A DNA stretch of 64,000 nt from Corella eumyota (Eukaryota > Chordata > Ascidiacea > Phlebobranchia > Corellidae). A program made the position numbers and the translations under genes. How positions within the stretch are numbered: the stretch's first letter is position 1; the number at the start of each line of letters is the position of its first letter. Location of the stretch: positions 6,820,001 to 6,884,000 of the forward strand of contig OY720102.1 of NCBI GenBank assembly GCA_963082875.1, read 5' to 3'. The notes below the pieces were generated by a model that saw only the letters and a list, made by a program, of their open reading frames with translations, searched no databases and had not been told where the DNA came from. Below, in pieces: positions 24,936 to 36,900 of the stretch.

Positions 24936-27900
24936 TCAGCGAGATACGGGTGTGAGCATGGCCTCGAGACTGACTTGAGTGCGCTTGAGTTGAGCAATAA
25001 GATGTCGGAGTGGATCGTTTTGCGACATCACAGAGTTAAGCTCGACTAAATAAACGGCCAAAACATCGAGCGAGCGGTTCACGAAATGCCGCCTGCAAAA
25101 AATAAATAAAATGTTAAGGTCACGTGATAAAAAATGCCGGACCAATTTTAACAACAACATAAAAAAATGGTTTAACCATTTAATACTCGGTTAACCAACC
25201 TAAGCAAAAACTAGGATTTAATAACGGAGCGTCATTTTAACAACGAAACAAAAAAGAAACTAATATAGTTACGAGTCATACAAAGTTACCACAAAAAACT
25301 TAAAGTCAACAATATTAAGTATATCAAATCAAAAATCATGATTTTGCCCTTGACATTGGTCGACCGCGCAATTTAGCCTACTCATTATTATGAGAAGAGT
25401 CCTGTGATGATTCGGCAACTAATTCGCTCGACGAAATGACGCCGTGTTTGCAGACCCAATCAAATTGAAATAAAGTCTCCATTAAAAAGTCATTAAAACG
25501 GCGATTAATTGGCACGGTGTGTATGCAAACAGTCCCCGGCAAAGTTATAGACTTGGCCTCGTTAAGCGCAGGTGTTGTTTCAACACGTGTGGTCGCGTGT
25601 AAAGCATACGCCGAGTTGACCTCGTGTTTTATAGCGTAAAACAACTAAGGTTAGCGACCGCATTAAATTCTATGATTATTAGACCACAAAAATATATATA
25701 GATGCAATAACTTAATACTAATAAATTTTTACTAGACCGCGTAAAATTACGATATTTAAAATATGATATAGGTTAGTACACCTAATTATACATTGCATAG
25801 ATACCTGAAAAAAAAACACATAAACCAATTTAATTAAACCCAAAATAAAGTTTTAATCGATTTGATAAAATTGACATGAATAATGACTTTAGCGAGGATC
25901 ATATACAATAGTTAAGTAAATGTATATATATTAATATCGAATTAAATTTAAATAACGCAAGTAGAAAGTGATTAAATAAATTTATAACCAGGTACGTAAA
26001 ATGCATTTATAAAACACGTAATAAACGTACACTTATAAACGGTACCGGCAGTGTGGTGTAGTGGTAAGAACACTTGCTACACCACCATGAGGTCGTGGGT
26101 TCAATCCCCACTGATCTCATGCTGTTGCGCCCTTGGGTAAGGTGCTATAAATTCCTGCTGAGCCAGCACTTAAACAGCAGCATAATTACCGGGCAATTAT
26201 AGTCTCTATATAATATCCCAAACTGCCACAGGCAACTCGAGACTGGGTCGGAGTAATTGATGTTACTGTATGTTTAGGTCGCGCATTTGACCTTCCCACA
26301 TCGAGGATAAAGATATATACAAAAAAAACGAACCGCTCGCCTATACATATAACATGCAGATATACAACCCAGACCAAAAATTAGCAAGCAATATGCTACC
26401 TGCTTTGCGAGGAGGGGACATATTTCGTGGGTTCCGTTAAAAAACAATTAAACAGCTGGTTAACCACTTCGACCACGTGATATGGTTGTTTGTAGGACTC
26501 CCAGCAGGGTAGCTAATAAAAAATAAGAAAGTTGGTGGGTTTGATTATTAGGTAAGTAAACTGGCCGTAAATTTAAAAAAGTGGTATCACACTTTTAAAA
26601 TCCAAATCGTAAATTTGTTTTCTTTAAATTCCAAAAATAAAAATTGACCACCAAAAAAATTGAGATATTTTAATTTTTCTAAACAAATATGCCGATGTGA
26701 ATTCATATACTAAATACTTAAAAACGTTTTTTTTATGACTCAAACTTACCTTTTGCAAGTGTAATTTTGAGTACGAGTTGAGTAAGTCGCTTAACAGACA
26801 TCCAGAGTCGAGAAGACTGACGAAGATTGAGTCCTTTTTCCAATTTCTTCCGCACGAAATTTTCTCCAGAAACGAAATCAGAAATTCTTGAAAATCAAAA
26901 AGAATTAGAACATTTACAATTTATGCAAAATGGCGGCATTTTTTTTTTTTTTGTTACGTTTTTTACCGTAATTTTTAAGATGATAAATTTCATATTAATA
27001 AATCCGGTAGTGTGGTTAAGCGGTCATGGCGGCGGACTACAAGCCGAAAGGTTTCGGGTTCGAGCCGCACCATTGCCACACTATTCGCCCTTGAGCCCGG
27101 TGTTTACGGATAGCTAAAACACGTCACAATACCACACCCCTACCCAATATAAAAACCTATCACTTTAATGTGATATGGAAAAAAAATATATCCGTTACAT
27201 ACCAACGGGAAAATATCTAGATGCGATATAGCGTCTTCCCATGGTAGCAATCTTCATTTGAAGCATCCCCACTAGGTTGTGATCCTGAGCAATAGACAGT
27301 TTCGAAAGCTCTAAAATATCACACAGAGTTATTAAAAATTCTTAAATATTTTATCAAAGTCCAGGAAAAATCCTACCGTGTTCTATTATATTCTGCCAGA
27401 GAGCTTCGACTAACGCAGAGTCCTGCAGGCCGGCGCAATTCACAATCGCAAGCTTACATTCCGCCAGTTGAAAGGGTTCCGCAAACTCACTATACAACTA
27501 AACAGACAAAAAAATGATTGTTCTTAGTACTTGTAAGAAGGCCTATTTTTTGGCCCAAACATAGGGTAATATTTGCTGCCCGATTTTGTCTTGAATTAAC
27601 TTTGGCAGGCGTTTTAAATAAATAACCCGCCGATTGATTTTGGCTTTAAAATAGTTCATATATTTCTTATTTCACGACACAAAAAATAAAGCCAGTGGTA
27701 GTCAAACCAAGGACGCCAAGTAGTCAAGTAAGTGTACTAACAACTACACCGAGTAGTTCGTGCTAGTAAATTCTGCCTGTTTAATTTGAATTTTAATGGC
27801 GAATAAATTGCTATACTTACAATGTTAACGTCCATGAGTTGTGAGTTAAGTTTGTCAACGGCCTCGTGTTCGTTCAACTCTTGAAGTTGCTCCAAAGTCT

Positions 27901-30900
27901 CCAGTTGAATTTGAGCAACCTGTCAATGAAAAAAAATTACAAAAAATTAAATAGAATTAAAATTTGGGAAAATTTAAGTTAAAGTCAAAATTTATCCAAA
28001 TAAATAAAAAGTATGTCGAAAATAATTTAAAAATACAAACCTCCAATTTTTCTTCAAGGTCGTGTAGCAGCTGCCCTCCGGTGGACGTTTCCATAGCAAC
28101 AGTCGTTACGCTTTTTGCGTTCATTTTCGCACGACATAAGTACTCGACACGCTTCGTCAGGTTGCGATCTTGTCTGAAACCCCAAAAAATAAAAGTAAGA
28201 GAATATTACCCCACTACAAATACCCCCTCATTCTTAGTTAAGTTCAGTTACCCAGGTTTTTCTGCCAGAATAAGTAGTATGGCAGCAGCATTAGCATGTT
28301 GACTATTCCGTTCGTAATATTTCCACAAAAGGTCGTTACATTCTGAGGTTGGTTGATTGTCTTGCAAAGTCAACCTTTTTAGAAATGTTTCAATAAATGG
28401 TGAAGTCACCTTCGAAAAATAATAGAAAAAAATTATGCTTTTGTTAAGTATATCTTTTGCCTAATTGTCCTATAAGCTCTCTTAGTATAACAACCTTTAA
28501 AAGTTGAGTGTTGAGTTGTTTTCCAACCATCCAGTCATATAGAGTAACATGAAGTAATTCGTCATTCGACTGTAGGGCTCTTTGCAGGCACTCTTCAGCC
28601 TCAAAAAACAAAACAAAATATTCAATGCCAAAAATTAATAAACATTGAAAAAAAAATTAGTCAAAATGTTCGTTGGTAATTTGGCTTCGCCACATGAGGT
28701 CTTAGGTTCGATCCCACTGCTCTCACGCTGTAGCGCCTCTGAGTAAAGAGCTATAAAAGGTATGAACTTCTGCTGAGCCAACATTTAATCAGCAGCTTAA
28801 TTATTGGAAAATTATATTTGAAAATGTCTCAAACTGCCAAAGACAACTCAAGACTGGGTTGCGATAACGGATGTTACTCTAAGTTTAGGTCGTGAAATCA
28901 ACTTAAATAAATATGTAAAAATTTCTTACATATTGCTGAGCTTCCTCAGGTTGTAACCCCGCTACCCCAGAAACGGTTGACCCAGGGGTTGATCTGGGGG
29001 GTCCAGGTTGTGCTGGAACACTTGGGGCTTGTGGATGACTCTCGGCGGCGATCAGAAGCTCGTTTAACATCTCGGTGACAAACTTGTAACACTCAGTCCT
29101 GTACATAAAAAAGTGTATTTGAGTTTAGTGTATGTGTACAATACAGGGTACGAATTAACGTTTAAAAAACGATTCGCTAAAAATGAGGTCGCATTTTTAA
29201 AGTAATTATTAGGTTCAAGTCATAATCTTCGTTTTTTTGTAACACTTGACGCGTTGCGTGGCATTTTTAAAACGTAACTTATTGTTAAACAATCGTTAAG
29301 AATATTTTGCGCGAAAAACGAGAAATTTTTGATTCTTTTAAGGCTGTGTTATGCATTTAAAAAATTGCGCAACAACTGAACGATCTCGGGAGCGAAATTT
29401 ACGCCTTGCCAAAACATGGAAAGTTTTTGTTATTAAATGCCCTATAGTAACCTACATTTACGCAGGATTATGAAGATGTAATTAAATTAGTGTGAAACCG
29501 GTGTAAAATAGATCGTAAAAATATACACGAGAGTTTTATCACTGCCTGAACCTTTTTTGGTTGATTCGCTATTTCTAATATATTTGTAAAAAAACGATTC
29601 GCTAATTTTAAAAAACGATTCGCTTTTAGCGAATAGCGACCCGTTATTTCGTTCCCTGCAATATGTTTAAAATATACAGAGTTGAATGAATATCAAACGG
29701 TTGTCAAGGGGATTTCATTGACCAAATACACATATGTGTATTCTGAATCGGCGAGGGCTGGGTTTAATTTAAAGGACCTTTTGTTCTAGTTAATGCCCAT
29801 TTAATATACAATTCTATTTAATTCATTTGATATAATTTGACCCAGTATATTTTGTAGGTTAGGTACCCTAAATGTAATTGGAAAAAAAGTAATATTTCAT
29901 TACATTTACATGCTATTCTTTTTTAGGCTTACACTTTAAACCTAATTTTCTGTGTCTGTTTTATGATACCTTACAACTATTTACACTAAACTGAGATAGT
30001 AATTTCAGAAATTTAACTACACCAAAAACAAATCAATTTAAATTGACTTACCTAGCTAGAAAGGCTTTTGTGAAATCTTGATCAACCTCAGGATCAGTGT
30101 CTGTGAATCTTGATTGATATAATTTTAAGGCTAAATTATCAGGATCTCTCTTTAATGCTGCTTGCATGCACAGCTCCACTGCACCAGTGTAAAATCCAAC
30201 TTGAAATTTAAAAAAAATATTTAGAAATAAAAAATAATATCAAAAAGTGATTGCAATTTAATAAAATTCAAATGCAGTGTGGTGTACTATGGAATCTGAA
30301 ACTAGAAGCTTTGTGTTCAATTCCCACCGCTGCTAAGTTAAAACATATCTAGATAATTTGTTAATATTTCTTTACAACACTACCATTCTACAAAATTAAA
30401 TGTATCTAAAATTTATTAAAAAAAAACCTTTAAAAAAATAAAGCTACGGATCGTGGTGCACTAGTAAATTAATACGTAAATTTCATAGTTACAAGTTGTG
30501 TTCTATTAAAACAATTAAAAAGCAGTCTGTAGGGCAGACAATTGACTAGTTACACTAATGTGCTTTATTTTATTTTCATAACCTCTTTATACCTGCTTGA
30601 AATTGTTGGATAACGATTGGTAAATTAACTGTTTTTGAAACTTGTTGGAACAATCTTGCCGCTTCTTTTAGTTGTTCGTTTCTTTGAGCTGGAGGGCTTG
30701 CTCGAGCACAACTCAACAACTCACTCGCCTGAGATAAAATTTAAGTTTTCAGTAATGTTATAACAAAAAGCCTTAACTATTGTTAAGTTAACATAAAAAA
30801 AATTTTTTAGAAATCATTTTCTCTATGGTAACTAACCACAAAAACAAAATATTTTTGAAGAAATAAACATTTCCTTAAAAATCAAAATTGGAAACTGATA

Positions 30901-33900
30901 TAAACCCAAAATTTAGGTCAATATTTTTACAGAAATATAATGGCATTATGAAAAGAGATATAAGGGACCTAAACATTAAGTAACATCAGTTACTTCGACC
31001 CAGTCTCGAGTTGCCTGTGGCAGTTTTGGATATTATAGAAACTATAATTGCCCGGTACTTATGCTGCTGATTAAGTGCTGGCTTAGCAGGAGTTTATACC
31101 GCTAATAGCGCCTTACTTAAGGGTGCTACAGCATGAGAGCAGTGGAGATTGAACCCACAACCTCATGGTGATGTAGCAAGTGGTCTTACCACTACACCAC
31201 GCTGCCGGTCAATGTGGGTATGGTCAGGAATTGTATTACCCAGAGTTGTTAGTAAACAAAAAATAATACAAACATTCACCTTGGAACAGATAGCATCATC
31301 TGGTGAATAAATAGAAGGACAAATCTCTCGCAGTTGAGCACTGAGGGCATCTATGGCTGAATTGTCATCAATGTATTTCTCAACTAGCACTGACAGCAAT
31401 GCACTACATAGCTGCAAAATACCAAATATTATATCACAATATACTTTTTATGTGTTTATAATATACTTTATATCGTACTATAATGAATACTTCATTTTAT
31501 GTATTATTTATGTATTTATAATATGCTCTACATCGTACTATAATGAATACTTTTTTTACATGTTATTTATGTATTTAAAATATACTTTATATCATACTAT
31601 AATGAATACTTTATATCATACTATAATAAATACTTTATTTTATGTGTTATTTATGTGTTTATACTATATATTATACTATACTGTATACTTTACCTAATAT
31701 GTTACTTATAAAATAAAAATATAAGCAAAACTAATATTTAAAGATGAAATTACAGAAAATTTTACTAATTATTTCTTTGGTTATAATGAATAAATTGTTT
31801 TCCAACTTACATAGTTAAATACTGATATATGGTTTTTTAATTAAAAAAAAAAAAAAACTTACTGCGTTTCCGTTTAGAACAAAATCTTGAAAACATATAA
31901 TCTTTAACTGATCTTGAAATTGCTGCAAAAACAGATTATAAAAAAAGGTTTAAAAATTAACGGTGCAAATAGTGGCTAAAAATGGTGATATAAAATTAAC
32001 TAAAAGTTGCATATATTTTTATCCTCGATGTGGGAAGGTCGAATGCGCGACTTAAACATAGAGTAACATCAGTTACCAGTTTTAAGTTCCTGAGGCAGTT
32101 TAGGATATTATAGATTATAATTGCCCAATAATTATGCTGCTGATTAAGTGCTGTCTCAGCAGGAGTTCGTACCGCTTATAGCGCCTTACTTAAGGGCGCC
32201 ACAGCATGAGTTCAGTGGGGATTGAACCCACGACCTCATGTGTGGTGTAGCAAGTTTTTTTACCACTACACCACGCTGCCGGTTTAATATATAAAAAGGT
32301 TGTTTAAAAATAAAAGTTTCAGTTGATTTTTGGCCTGGCAGAAATTCATACAAGTAATAGTGCCTTACTTAAGATACTACAACACAAAAGATATAAGCTG
32401 CGACCGAAAAAAAGTAGTATTAAACCAATTTTATCTAAACAAAAAAAGGTATATGTATTTTGCAAATACCTTAGCTAAGGATTGGAAGATGGAATGAATT
32501 TGGTGATGCAAAAGAAGTCTCCATAAACCTAACACTTGAATGGTTTTGTCTGTTAACTCAAATAACTTCTCCATATACGACAACTCAGCCTTTGCCTGAT
32601 TAACTAAAAGCAACAAATTATCAGAAGAAAAAAATTAAAAATGCTATAAATAAGAAGCAATTTTTGGGTCACGTATGTTGTCTGGCTCTAGACAAAACAA
32701 CAGGCCGTTTACTATAGAAGAGAATCGGTAATCCGTAGATGATAATTCCATCGCACCGTAATCTAGACGAGAGAATTTAGGAGGGCTGTAGTGTAATATC
32801 TAGCTCGAACCATAATCCGTAGGTGATAATTCTCTCGCACCGTAATCCAGACGAAAGAATTCAGGAGAGCCAGAGTGTAATTATGTTTTGTCTAAAACTG
32901 GACAACTTACGTGATCCCATTTTTTTGTTATTAAACAATTTAAAACAAAAAAAAAATTTTTACTCATTATTCTTCTTTGCATCTCGATATGCACAGCGTT
33001 ATCTGACCTCCCATAACCTCTCTGTTGACCCAATGACCTCGTACGATCATGACCATGTGACATGTGATCTCTAAAAAATTGAAATTATTAATGGTATTAA
33101 ATACAATATTATCTATGAAAAATGGTTCCATGACATTTAACCCCCTATTTTCGGCCTTTACATTTAAACTACTTTATTTAAACCCCTTACAACCTAACCC
33201 CTTTAATCTGAACCCCCAAATATAAAAAAACTACATCTAAACCCCTAAATCTGCACCTCCAAAGTATAAAATACTACATTTAAACCCCATGTATCTAATC
33301 CTTTTATCTGAACCCCAAATATACCCTTCATATAAACCCTCAACATTTGAACCCTTTATCTAAATTCCTTACAGCTGAACCTCTATAATTTAAAAAGTAG
33401 TAATATGGGATTGTAATTGGTTAGATATAGAAAATAAATAAATAAACATAAAACAAATATATTAGTTACCTCATCATAGGTACTGGTCTCAGACAAAATT
33501 TCTCCACAAAATTTTTAAAGTTGTTTAGTTCCTCCAATATTAAGCCAATCACTTCTACATCTACTCTTCCCATGACCTAGTAATATTTAAATTTAAAAAG
33601 GTAATACCTATGCAATTTAAATGGTCTTGAATATATTTAAAAAATAAATTTTATACAATTTTTAAGACCATTGTTAATGGATTTAATTGGAATTTAAAAT
33701 GCAAAACCAATATTTACAATTATTAGCCATAAGAAATGCTCAATGAAATTTTAAAACAACATTAAAAGTAAGAATTTTTTAATACACAAAAAAAGCTAGG
33801 TATAGACACTTTATTTATTAAAACAAGTTTTGGGTAAAAAGCAATCAAATTCTGTTACAAATCATTTTTTTTCAAAAAAAAAACTTACAAATGACTTTTG

Positions 33901-36900
33901 TTTCCCAGATTCGGTTACAACATATTCTTCAACAAGTCTACCCTCCCATAAGGGTCTCAACAGTCTCGAAAACATTTTATAAACTCCATGTTGTCTCTCA
34001 GAGTAATAAAACATGGTTGGGTCAACTGCATAAATTAATAAAATTAATAAATTGACATACTAAATTAAAAAGCATAAATTAATTATCTTAATATGACAGC
34101 ATTTCATAACACTAGTTGATAAGTAGTCTTATGATCGGCATTTTATTGTCATAACATGGTCGCAACTTTCAACTAATATTTGCCAATAATAATTTACCTG
34201 CGCACCACAAATGGCAGTTTATTTTATTTTGTAGGCCTATAAAATGACAAACTTAAATATCGTCCACTAAGCTCCATTAAATATAATATTTAGCAGGGAA
34301 CGAAATAACGGGTTGCTATTCGCTAAAAGCGAATCGTTTTTTAAAATAAGCGAATCGTTTTTTACAAATATATTAGAAATAGCGAATCAACCAAAAAAGG
34401 TTCAGGCAGTGATAGAACTCTCGTGTATATTTTTACGATCTATTTTACACCGGTTTCACACTAATTTAATTACATCATCATAATCCTGCGTAAATGTAGG
34501 TTACTATAGGTCATTTAATAACAATAACTTTCCATGTTTTGGCAATGCGTGAATTTCGCTCCCGAGATCGTTCAGTTGTTGCGCAAGTTTTTAAATGCAT
34601 AACACAGCCTTAAAAGAATTAAAAATGTCTCGTTTTTCGTGCAAAATATTCTTAACGATTGTTTAACAATAAGTTACATTTTAAAAATGCCACGCAACGC
34701 GTCAAGTGTTACAAAAAAACGAAGATTATGACTTGAACCTAATAATTACTCTAAAAATGCGACCTCACTTTTAGCGAATCTTTTTTTAAACGTTAATTCG
34801 TACCCTGTATAGATGACAACATTTTAAAACATAAAATACAAAAATTAGCAATTAGCTTATAAATAAAACGCTTTAACTACACAGACAAGAAAAAAAAATT
34901 ATGTTTCTTACCAGGCTGTTGTGCGACTTGTGCTTGTTGTTGATTAGGTGATGTCGCAGGGTAGTTGAATGTTGTGCTTGATTGTGGCATGTATCCTGGC
35001 ATTGGAGTGCTTACAATGGGCACTAAAGTAAACACAAAATTGTTAGGTTTAGAATAACACATAAATTGTATTTATTACTGAGCAATACAAGTATATCAAC
35101 ACTTGAAAAATAAAAAAATGAATTATACTAAAGTATGGGATGCGGAAAAACAATAGGACAAAAATTCACCGAATGCAGAAAAGGGGTGAATTTCTATACT
35201 TTGCCTGCATTATTTTTTTCAATTTATAGTGTGGAGACTCGACATTATACTTGGTCTTTAAAGTCAATCCTGCTGGATTTCTCGCCCTTTAAAGGCAAGA
35301 GATGGTGTGGTATCAACTTTAAAGTGGCAAAATCTCTTCTGTTTTAAAGTTGATTCCGGTCCTACTTGGTCTTTAAGGTCGATCAAATATCATCCCTTAG
35401 CCTTAAAAAACTATGATGTGGAATCGACTTTAATTTAAAAAATCTTTCCACAACCCGCAGCCAGGTACAACAATTTTCTCCCAACCAGCATTTAGACTTT
35501 AAATACCCTTCTAAATGATTTGGCGTATTCCATTTTTTAGTAATGTTTAAAAAATTTTTAAAACTTACGACCGCCTGGTGACTTTAACACAGTTTGTCCC
35601 AACATGGTTTGTTTTTGTTGTTGGGTAGCAATCGGGGACATGGGTTCCATGGGTAAACCCCCTTGAAGCAAAGAAGTTTCCTTAGCTGAGTGGGTTAAAC
35701 TTCCGTGAAAGGTAAAAACAGCTACAGCCCGCTCGGCGAGATATCGATCCATAGCCATGGTTGTCGTGGCAATGATAATACAACAACAGGCAGCTTCACC
35801 ATTCTTAAAAAGTGAACAAAATACAAAATTAAAATTTAATATATCTATTTTTTTTGTATATATCTTTATTCTTTATTCTCGATGTGGAAAAGGGATATTA
35901 TAGAGATTATAATTACCCGATAATTATGCTACTGATTAAATGCTGGCTCAGCAGGAGTTCATACCGTTTATAGCGCCTTACTTAAGGGCGCTAAAGCATA
36001 AGAGCAGAAGGAGTTGAACCTACAACCTCATGATGGTGTAGCAAGTGTTCTTACCACTACACCACGCTGCCGGTCATATATAATATTTTCAAAAAAACAA
36101 CATAAAAAATTTTACGTACAAGAATTTATCCTTCTAAAAAAATATCAGGCAACTAAACAGTATATAGTGATCATTTTTTGAACAAAAAAAAATCTGGGAT
36201 CTAGGGCATCTGATACAAATACAGTATAATACATTTTATATTAATGCTATAAACTTACATTATATAACTTAAAAAATGAGGCAAAATTTTCCGATTCCGG
36301 ATCGTTTGTTTTTTCTAACAAAACTCGAAGCTGGTCAACCGGCCTTAACTTGGTAAACATATGACAACCCTGAAAAATTAGTTTTTTGTCTTTATTAAAA
36401 TGTATTTGGTTGTTAAATTTTTAAAAAGTAGTCGATTCTACGATCGAAATTTTAATTGTCGTAATATGGTCGCAACTCTTAACTAATTTTTGCCCGTAAT
36501 AATTTACCCGCACACCACAAATGGCAGTTTTTTTTGTTTTTTACAGGACTATAAATTGGACATTTATATATAATATCATCCACTAAGCTCCAGTACATAT
36601 AGCTTATGCCAAATTTTTTAAAAATTTTTATTTGTTTCAAAATATTACATATATACTTTAAAGAATTTACCTGTGAAGTGATGATAACATATTCTGAAGG
36701 TTTTTGGGCATGTTGTAGCACATGAATGGGCGGGTCAGGGGGAAGCACCTGTAGGGGTCCAGCCGGAAGGGCTGCAATGTTTAGAGCTGAAAAAATAGAG
36801 GGAATCTCAGAAATTGCCCAAGACCGCCCGTCCAAGGCAAAATTAACCTAAAATCAAAAAATATTAAAATAAAAAATAAAAAATATATTTAGGTATTTCT

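Noticed and set aside
26750-26863. Shorter version of a NUP155 exon using the acceptor just before 26,863
   Set aside because: It gives a frame that does not match NUP155 and mismatches the next exon's phase; the acceptor before 26,886 restores [16 protein letters not shown] and correct phase.
27004-27085. tRNA gene at the SINE-B head
   Set aside because: Imperfect stems, and the same head followed by the same body recurs elsewhere in the window.
26827-27117. Plus-strand 96-codon frame
   Set aside because: Antisense of a NUP155 exon joined to a T-run and the SINE-B copy.
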